Below, piece by piece: positions 58,636-64,000 of a stretch of 64,000 nucleotides of DNA. Position 1 is the first letter of the stretch, and each line of letters begins with the position of its first letter. The notes beneath the pieces were generated by a model. The model was not told the DNA's origin and did no database searches. It worked only from the letters and a program-made list of their open reading frames with translations. The position numbers and the translations under genes are program-made. The DNA comes from Nonomuraea rhodomycinica (lineage in GTDB: Bacteria; Actinomycetota; Actinomycetes; Streptosporangiales; Streptosporangiaceae): assembly GCF_013363995.1 (NCBI RefSeq), contig NZ_JABWGO010000011.1, positions 186,001 through 250,000 on the forward strand, given 5' to 3'.

Positions 58636-59408
58636 GCGGAATCTCCGTCTCCGGGCTCGGCAAGACGTTCGGCAAGGGGGTCACCGCCCTCGACCACGTC
58701 GACCTGAGCACGCCCAAGGGCTCGTTCCTGTCGCTGCTCGGCCCGTCCGGCTGCGGCAAGTCGACCGTGCTGCGCATCCTGGCCGGCCTGGAGCAGCCCA
58801 CGACCGGCGAGATCCGGGTGAACGGCCAGACGCCCGAGGAGCTGCGCCGCGGCCACCACCTCGGCATCGCCTTCCAGGATTCGGCGCTGCTGCCCTGGCG
58901 CAGCGTCACCGCCAACATCCGGCTGCCCCTGGAGGTCGCCGGCATCCGGCCCGAGCCCGGGGTCGTCGAGGACCTCGTCCGGCTGGTCGGCCTCGAAGGC
59001 TTCGAGAAGGCGCGGCCGGCGGAGCTGTCCGGCGGCATGCGCCAGCGCGTGTCCATCGCCCGCGCCCTCGTCGTCAAGCCCAGCGTGCTGCTGCTCGACG
59101 AGCCGTTCGGCGCGCTGGACGACATGACCCGCCAGCGGCTCAACCTGGAGCTGCTGCGCATCTGGACCGAGAAGCCCGCCACCACGCTCATGGTCACCCA
59201 CGGCATCGGCGAGGCCATCTTCCTGTCGGACGTCGTGGCCGTCATGAGCCCGCGCCCGGGCCGCGTGGTGGAGCTGGTCGAGATCGACCTGCCCCGGCCG
59301 CGCACCCCCGAGATGATGCGCACGCCGGAGTTCCACGCCATCCACGACCACCTCAGCGCGCTGCTGTTCGGCGGCGGCCGGACGGAGCCCGCGGGGCACG
59401 GCTCATGA
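58632..59408 (+). CDS. ABC transporter ATP-binding protein (nitrate/sulfonate/pyrimidine class)
   Basis: The 258-residue ATPase has Walker [11 protein letters not shown]-loop [13 protein letters not shown], signature [15 protein letters not shown], Walker [12 protein letters not shown] and the switch His in VTHGIGEA. It belongs to the TauB/SsuB/ThiZ class. ATGA overlaps couple it to the binding protein before and the permease after, so the importer is one operon of four genes. Confidence 0.95.
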   Translation: MSGISVSGLGKTFGKGVTALDHVDLSTPKGSFLSLLGPSGCGKSTVLRILAGLEQPTTGEIRVNGQTPEELRRGHHLGIAFQDSALLPWRSVTANIRLPLEVAGIRPEPGVVEDLVRLVGLEGFEKARPAELSGGMRQRVSIARALVVKPSVLLLDEPFGALDDMTRQRLNLELLRIWTEKPATTLMVTHGIGEAIFLSDVVAVMSPRPGRVVELVEIDLPRPRTPEMMRTPEFHAIHDHLSALLFGGGRTEPAGHGS

Positions 59409-60169
59409 GGCGGGTCCACGGGCTGGCCGGCGTCGTCGCGCTCGTCGGGCTGTGGTGGCTGCTCGCCGTCACGCTCTTCGCGGACGGCGGCGCGGTGCCC
59501 ACCCCGTGGCAGGTGCTCGCCGGCATGGCCCGCGACGGCTGGGCCTTCTACGGCCCGAACGTCACCAGCACCGTCGGCGCCGCCCTCCAGGGGTTCCTGT
59601 GGGGCAACGGCCTGGCCATCGCCGTGGCGATGCTGGTCCTGCTCGTCCCGCGGCTGGAAGCCGTGGCCACGCAGCTCGCCGTGATCAGCTACTGCATCCC
59701 GCTGCTCGCGATCGGGCCGATCATCCTCGTCGTCTTCGGCGGACCGGCCACCGTGGTCTTCCTCGCCGCCGTCTCGGTGTTCTTCACCACGCTCATCGGC
59801 GCCCTGCTCGGGCTGCGCTCGGCCGACCGGGCCAGCCTCGACGTCGTCACCGTGTACGGCGGCGGCCGCCTGGCCCGGCTCCGGTACGTGCAGGTCATCG
59901 CGGCACTGCCGAGCACCTTCGCCGGGCTGCGGATCTCGGCGCCGTCCGCGCTGCTGGGCGCGATCATCGGGGAGTACCTGGGGAGCGACGACCAGGGGCT
60001 CGGGGTGTCGCTCATGATCTCCCAGCAGCAGTTCCAGGTGCCCCGCACGTGGGGGCTGGCGCTGGTGGCGGGCCTGGTCGCCGGGCTCGGGTACGCGGCG
60101 GTCGCGCTGGTGGCGCGCGTGGTGACGCCGTGGTCGTCCGGCCGTACGGAATCGGGGTCGGCGCTGTGA
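59405..60169 (+). CDS. ABC transporter permease 1
   Basis: The 254-residue permease has about six helices and the EAA-type loop [21 protein letters not shown] that docks on the ATPase. It is of the SsuC/TauC/ThiX type. Its ATG overlaps the ATPase stop, and its stop overlaps the GTG of a second permease, so the transporter is likely a heterodimer of two different permeases. Confidence 0.93.
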   Translation: MRRVHGLAGVVALVGLWWLLAVTLFADGGAVPTPWQVLAGMARDGWAFYGPNVTSTVGAALQGFLWGNGLAIAVAMLVLLVPRLEAVATQLAVISYCIPLLAIGPIILVVFGGPATVVFLAAVSVFFTTLIGALLGLRSADRASLDVVTVYGGGRLARLRYVQVIAALPSTFAGLRISAPSALLGAIIGEYLGSDDQGLGVSLMISQQQFQVPRTWGLALVAGLVAGLGYAAVALVARVVTPWSSGRTESGSAL

Positions 60170-61089
60170 CGGAAGGCGGGTCGACGGAACGTGCGGGGAT
60201 GGCGGGGGCGGTGACGAAGGACGTGGAGCAGAACGACGCCGTGACGGGACGCGTCGAGCCGAACGGCGCCGTGACGGGACGCGCCGCGGCGAGCGGCGCC
60301 GGGACCGTGGCGTGGCGGAGCCTGCTGCGGGTGGTCGGGCCGCTGGCCCCGGCCGTGCTGATCGTGGTCGCCGGGTGGTGGCTGTTCCTGGAGGCGTTCG
60401 GCATCAGCCCGCTCGTCGGCAAGCGGCCCTGGCAGGTGTGGGAGTACCTGTTCGTGGACGGCGCCGCGGCGCACCGGGACGCCGTGTTCGGGGCGCTCGG
60501 CGTCACGGTGCGGGACGCCGCCATCGGCTTCACCGCCGGCATGGTCGCCGCGATGGCGGTGGCCGTGGCGTTCGTGCTGTTCAGGACCGTCGAGCAGACG
60601 TTCATGCCGGTCGCCATGCTGCTGCGCTCTGTGCCGCTGGTCGTCATGACGCCGCTGATCACGCTGGTGTTCGGGCGGGACCTGGCCGGCGTGGCGGTCA
60701 TCGGCGGGATCGTGGTGTTCTTCCCGGCGCTGGTCAACGTCGCCTTCGGGCTGCGCTCCGCGTCGCCGCAGGCCACGGACCTGATCATGGCGTACGGGGG
60801 CGGGCGGCTCACGGTCCTGCGCAAGGTGGCGGTGCCGACGGCCATGCCCTCGGTCTTCGCCTCGGCCCGGATCTCCGTGCCCTCCTCGATCATCGGCGCC
60901 CTCATCGCCGAGTGGCTGGCCACGGGCGAGGGCATCGGCGCGGGGATCCTGCGCGCGATCGGCGGGTTCCGCTACGACGAGGTGTGGGCCGACATCGTGG
61001 TGGTGACGGCGGTGTCGATCGTGGCGTACGCGGTGGTGGGCGTGGTGGAGTCCCTGGTCCTGGCCCGCTTCTCCGACCAGCGCCTCTGA
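60166..61089 (+). CDS. ABC transporter permease 2
   Basis: The 307-residue permease has six helices from about residue 50, with the EAA loop AYGGGRLTVLRKVAVPTAMPS. Unlike permease 1 it carries a ~45-residue polar N-terminal tail with an imperfect repeat (NDAVTGRVEP, NGAVTGRAAA). GTG 60166 overlaps the stop of permease 1. Having two permease genes in an NMT1-type operon matches the ThiXYZ/RibX-type systems that use two membrane subunits. Confidence 0.92.
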   Translation: MTEGGSTERAGMAGAVTKDVEQNDAVTGRVEPNGAVTGRAAASGAGTVAWRSLLRVVGPLAPAVLIVVAGWWLFLEAFGISPLVGKRPWQVWEYLFVDGAAAHRDAVFGALGVTVRDAAIGFTAGMVAAMAVAVAFVLFRTVEQTFMPVAMLLRSVPLVVMTPLITLVFGRDLAGVAVIGGIVVFFPALVNVAFGLRSASPQATDLIMAYGGGRLTVLRKVAVPTAMPSVFASARISVPSSIIGALIAEWLATGEGIGAGILRAIGGFRYDEVWADIVVVTAVSIVAYAVVGVVESLVLARFSDQRL

Positions 61090-61400
61090 CCCGCCCCTTC
61101 CTCGGGTCCAAGGCTCGAGGTTCGGTAGGCAAGGTCGTCGCGGCGGCCCCCGCACCCCCGCGACGCCAGCCGCTCACCGGAATCCGGCGTGGTACGCCCG
61201 ACGCGTCCCGCCGGATGACGTTCACCGGCGCGCGGCAAGGCCATCCGTCGAAGGATCCCCGTGAATCTCGTCGAAGATCGGGCGGATAGCGCTCAAGAGG
61301 CCCTTTTGGTCTGAGGAGCTTCGGCTCTCCGGCATGAGGGGCCCTGTGGAGGCGCGGTCATGGGAAGCTCGGCTGCCTCGAAACTCTCTGTCCGGTTCCG
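61090..61400. other. 311-bp interval after the ABC operon
   Basis: I see no gene. A short GAGC-TTCG-GCTC hairpin (61316-61327) with a stable UUCG loop may act as a terminator for one of the convergent units. CGTCGAAG occurs twice near 61247 and 61269. Nothing else stands out. Confidence 0.5.
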
Positions 61401-61826
61401 TCAGCGGACGACGGCGCGGGCGAGGAGGCGCTGCAGGGTGTCCTGCTCCTCGGGGGCCAGCGGGGCCAGCGGGGAGTTCTCGGAGAGCAGGCCCAGGAGG
61501 CGCTCGCGCAGTTCGCTGCCCGCCGGCGTGAGGACGAGCTGCTTGGCGCGGCGGTTGCCCGGGTGGGGATGGCGTTCGAGGTAGCCCTGTTCCTCCAGGC
61601 GGTCGGCGACGAAGGTGGCGTTGGAGGGCTCGCAGCTCATCCGTTCGGCGAGCTCGCGCAGGGTCATGGGGCCGGTCAGCTCGCGCAGCGCGACGCCCTG
61701 TGAGGCGGTCAGGCCGAGGGTGGCCGCGCGGGAGCGGACATGCGCCTCGATCTGCTTGGCCAGGCCGTTGATCAGGCCGCAGATCTCGCGATCGGCCTGG
61801 GGCTGCGTCTCCCTCTCCTCCGTCAT
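61401..61826 (-). CDS. MarR-family transcriptional regulator
   Basis: The 141-residue protein has the winged helix of MarR regulators: MTLRELAERMSCEPSNATFVADRLEEQGYLER, with the wing HPGNRRAKQLVLTPAGSEL (both given in part). The mRNA looks leaderless, as TAAAGT lies 6 nt before ATG 61826. The shared region with the divergent MBL-fold gene holds nested inverted repeats, so it probably represses both. The ligand is unknown. Confidence 0.92.
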   Translation of the reverse strand: MTEERETQPQADREICGLINGLAKQIEAHVRSRAATLGLTASQGVALRELTGPMTLRELAERMSCEPSNATFVADRLEEQGYLERHPHPGNRRAKQLVLTPAGSELRERLLGLLSENSPLAPLAPEEQDTLQRLLARAVVR

Positions 61827-61839
61827 GGCCCTACTTTAC

Positions 61840-61879
61840 TACAACTCGAATGATTGCAATTAGAACGGTTCTAGTTGTA
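61840..61879. promoter_or_regulatory. Nested inverted repeats between marR and the MBL-fold gene
   Basis: TAGAAC-G-GTTCTA (61861-61873) is a perfect palindrome. It extends with one mismatch to CAA...TTG. An outer pair TACAACT (61840-61846) and AGTTGTA (61873-61879) encloses it. The region overlaps the marR promoter and is the likely MarR operator. Confidence 0.65.
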
Positions 61880-61934
61880 ACTTTCTGCCCGTGCTGCCGT
61901 CCGGCGGCGTCTCCCTGAGCACGAGGCGGGAATC

Positions 61935-62813
61935 ATGACCACCACGACCCTTGTCGACCCCGCGCGACTGAGCCGCGAGCCGCGCGTCCGCTCGATCGAG
62001 CTGGACGACCTGACGATCACCTACGTCCCGGACGGGGCGGTCCGGCTCAAGCCGGGCGGCTGGCTGCCCGCCGCCACCGCCGCCGACTGGGCGGAGCACC
62101 GCGACCACCTCGACGACGACGGCTTCCTGGTCGCCGGGATCGGGGGACTGCTGGTCGAGCGAGGCGACCGGGCGCTGCTCATCGACACCGGGTTCGGGCC
62201 CGAGTCCCACCCCGACGACCCGGCCAACCCGCTGCTGGGCCGGCTGTACGGCGGTGAGCTGCTGGACAGCCTGAGGCGGCTGGGCCGTACACCGGAGCGG
62301 ATCGAGGCCGTCGCCATCACCCACCTGCACCCGGACCACCTGGGCTGGGCCTGGAGCGCCGCGCCGGGCGAGACCGCGCCGCCCTTCGCGCACGCCGCTC
62401 ATCTGGTGGCGGCGCCCGAGTGGGAGGGGCGCGACCTCGACGCCGAGCCGCGGCTCGCCGTCATGGAACCCCGGGTCCGCACGGTCGTGGACGGCGAGGA
62501 GATCTTCCCCGGGGTACGGGCCTCGTTCGCGGCCGGGCACACCGTCGGCCACACCACCTACACCATCACCGGCGGCGGCCGGCGGCTCATCGCGTTCGGC
62601 GACGCCCTCCACGCGCCGATCCAGGTGACCCACCCCGAATGGTCCTGCGGCATCGACCACGACCCCGTCGCGTCCGCCGAGCACCGCCGCCGCCTGGTCG
62701 AGGAGCTGAGTTGCCCCGGCACCATCGGCTACGGCGGGCACTTCGCCGACGTGGTCTTCGGCCGGGCCGAACCGCAGCCCGACGGCCGGTTCACCTGGAT
62801 CCCCGTCGCCTGA
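61935..62813 (+). CDS. MBL-fold metallo-hydrolase (lactonase-like)
   Basis: The 292-residue protein has the metallo-beta-lactamase motif THLHPDHLGW, an Asp in LLIDTGFGPESH, His in GHTVGHTTY, Asp in AFGDALHAP and His in YGGHFADVV. The order fits the AHL-lactonase/pyrethroid-type branch of the superfamily. The substrate is not known. GAGGCGGGA precedes ATG 61935. It is divergent from the MarR gene and followed by a broken MFS gene, so the original unit may have been regulator, hydrolase and exporter. Confidence 0.87.
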   Translation: MTTTTLVDPARLSREPRVRSIELDDLTITYVPDGAVRLKPGGWLPAATAADWAEHRDHLDDDGFLVAGIGGLLVERGDRALLIDTGFGPESHPDDPANPLLGRLYGGELLDSLRRLGRTPERIEAVAITHLHPDHLGWAWSAAPGETAPPFAHAAHLVAAPEWEGRDLDAEPRLAVMEPRVRTVVDGEEIFPGVRASFAAGHTVGHTTYTITGGGRRLIAFGDALHAPIQVTHPEWSCGIDHDPVASAEHRRRLVEELSCPGTIGYGGHFADVVFGRAEPQPDGRFTWIPVA

Positions 62814-62872
62814 CCGCCACCCATCGGTGACGCGCTCTCCGGAAGGGACCGCGCTACGGCCCTCCAACCGCC

Positions 62873-63187
62873 GGATGGGGGTGGACGGGCCTGCTGCTGT
62901 CCGCCGCCCTGCGGCTGGTCCCGGGCCACGCCGAGACCGCCGGACACGTCGTCCAGGTCGGCGTCTGCACCGGCGCCATCATCGCGCCGTACGCGTTCGG
63001 GGCGCTGACCGGCGGCCTCGGGTTCAGCGCGGCGGGCCTCACCGCCTCGGCGACCGCCATGACCGGAGCCGTGCTGATCGTCCTCGGCGTGAAGCTCGCG
63101 AGCGGTGGGGCGAGAGCGGACGGGCCCGCCGGCGACCGAGGCGGCCGGGAGGGCTCCACGGGCCGCATGCCGTCGGCTCATCGATGA
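62873..63187 (+). pseudogene. MFS transporter remnant (C-terminal helices)
   Basis: The frame read from about 62873 to TGA 63185-63187 gives two or three membrane helices: WTGLLLSAALRLVPGH, then VQVGVCTGAIIAPYAFGALTG and GAVLIVLGVKLASGG. This is the C-terminal end of a drug-exporter-type MFS protein. There is no start codon at the 5' side, and an in-frame stop lies at 62828. About three quarters of the gene is missing, so it is a truncated remnant. Confidence 0.7.
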
Positions 63188-63591
63188 GGGGCGGCGGGGC
63201 GGCGGACGGGGCACGGGTGCGCCGTGTGCCGGTTCGGGCAGCAGATCATCGCGATGCTCGCGAACCGCCCGCCCGTCAGCCACTCGCCCCACACCACGTC
63301 CACCCCGCGCGGCAAGGCGTCGGCCGCCCCGTCGAGCCGTGCCCGCAGCCCCACCCCGTCCGGGCGGGGGAAGGAACCCTCGATTCGGCGGTACCGGGCC
63401 GACAGCCACTCCAGCGCCGGGCCGGGGTCGTCGAAGGTGGCGGCGACGCGAGAGGCGGGCCGGGCCAGCCAGTCGCCGGTCAGCATGGGCGGCAGGTCCG
63501 ACGCGCGGAACTCCGGCGAGCCGGGGCGCCGCTCCTCCTCGCGCTCGCGGTCCGCGCCGTTCCCGACCCAGACGTAGGCATGCCAGTGCAC
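63178..63591 (-). CDS. Small protein of unknown function
   Basis: The 137-residue frame begins at GTG 63591 (MHWHAYVWVGNG if read as Met) and is acidic, with WLSARYRRIEGSF and WGEWLTGGRFASIAMICCPNRHTAHPCP near the end. Cysteines occur only in the last part. No signal peptide or known domain is seen. The segment before this GTG in the same frame is Arg-rich and unlikely to be protein. It overlaps the end of the MFS remnant. Coding is plausible but not certain. Confidence 0.5.
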   Translation of the reverse strand: MHWHAYVWVGNGADREREEERRPGSPEFRASDLPPMLTGDWLARPASRVAATFDDPGPALEWLSARYRRIEGSFPRPDGVGLRARLDGAADALPRGVDVVWGEWLTGGRFASIAMICCPNRHTAHPCPVRRPAAPHR

Positions 63592-63834
63592 CGGCCACCC
63601 CCAACGCTCACGGCTCCCACCAGGGGTCCTTCCCGCCCGGGCCGCTCGTGTCCCACCCCGCCGCGGCGACGCCGTGCGCAGGACGGGTGCAGGAGAGGAA
63701 GGGCGGGCCCGGCCGCGAGTCCGTGTGCGGGGGAGTCGCGGCCGGGCCCGCCGGGAGGGGAGCGCCATGGCGGGCGGTGGGAACCGGCGCGGTGGCGCGC
63801 TCGGTGGAGGCCAGGCGCTCCCTGGCTCGGCGCG

Positions 63835-64000
63835 TCAGTGGGTGGCGAAGTCCTGCGTCCAGTATGGGCCCTTCGCCGCGTGCCCGACGCCGATGTGGGT
63901 GAACGTGCAGTTCATGATGTTGGCCCGGTGGCCGGGGCTGTCGAGCCAGCCCTGGACGACCTGGGCGGCGGTCCGCTGTCCCATGGCGATGTTCTCGCCC
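63835..64000 (-). CDS. CAP/SCP-domain protein, C-terminal part
   Basis: On the minus strand the last 54 residues of a CAP-superfamily protein are visible up to TGA at 63835-63837. They show GENIAMGQRTAAQVVQGW, SPGHRANIMNCTFTHIGVG and GPYWTQDFATH, the standard C-terminal CAP motifs. The gene runs off the window, so length and signal peptide cannot be judged. Bacterial CAP proteins are usually secreted; their activity is poorly known. Confidence 0.85.
   Translation of the reverse strand, partial: GENIAMGQRTAAQVVQGWLDSPGHRANIMNCTFTHIGVGHAAKGPYWTQDFATH

Overview
The window is a stretch of high-GC actinobacterial chromosome. The order etfBA, cysteine desulfurase, mnmA, methionine-synthase-like gene, ligA, gatCAB, ilvBNC is typical of Streptomyces and Streptosporangiaceae; I lean to a Nonomuraea-like organism, but nothing in the sequence proves the genus. 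Genes are dense and strongly GC3-biased. Many are preceded by a -10 hexamer (TANNNT or close to it) only 6-7 nt before the start codon, so leaderless transcription looks common.

Layout. 1-6262: 3' end of a glycogen/alpha-glucan phosphorylase, a MurR/RpiR-type regulator, a secreted peptidoglycan amidase, an enoyl-CoA hydratase and a secreted GH30-type glycosidase with a CGAAA-N-TTTCG operator. 6488-11160: a small coiled-coil protein translationally coupled to a QueC-like PP-loop ATPase of unknown role, an M55 D-aminopeptidase, a Tat-exported flavin amine oxidase with a TTA codon, and a YbaK-type deacylase. 11325-17522: three tandem Ser/Thr kinases with multi-pass C-termini. 17775-19527: etfBA behind two palindromes. 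19745-20985: an Rpn/PD-(D/E)XK nuclease whose 3' third is duplicated in tandem. 21183-23441: an MFS exporter and a TetR regulator separated by an array of GC hairpins. 23495-31000: cysteine desulfurase, DUF695-like protein, mnmA, MBL-fold hydrolase, MetE-like protein and ligA.

31446-33518 and 47659-50331 are two membrane GGDEF-EAL proteins; each has a BldD-box-like palindrome roughly 110 bp upstream, and the second carries a TTA codon. Between them lie gatCAB, a tripartite tricarboxylate transporter (tctCBA) divergent from a CitA/CitB-type two-component system, a VanW/peptidoglycan-binding membrane protein, a sugar-dehydrogenase lipoprotein and a 2-hydroxyacid dehydrogenase.

50350-53803 is ilvBNC with a complete attenuator: promoter, a 16-residue Ile/Leu/Val-rich leader peptide that is itself leaderless, a long hairpin and a T-tailed terminator. 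53863-61089 looks like a purine or related nucleobase salvage region: adenine-deaminase-type enzyme, PucR regulator, amidohydrolase and an NMT1/THI5-type ABC importer with two permeases. 61401-64000 holds a MarR regulator divergent from an MBL-fold lactonase-like enzyme, a decayed MFS gene, a small unknown gene and the 3' end of a CAP/SCP-domain gene cut by the window edge.

No tRNA, rRNA, CRISPR array or complete insertion sequence was found. The main points for follow-up are the coiled-coil/PP-loop pair, the GC-hairpin array, the duplicated Rpn nuclease tail, the two-promoter TetR palindrome, the 23-bp bidirectional leaderless promoter, and the BldD/TTA links to c-di-GMP signalling.
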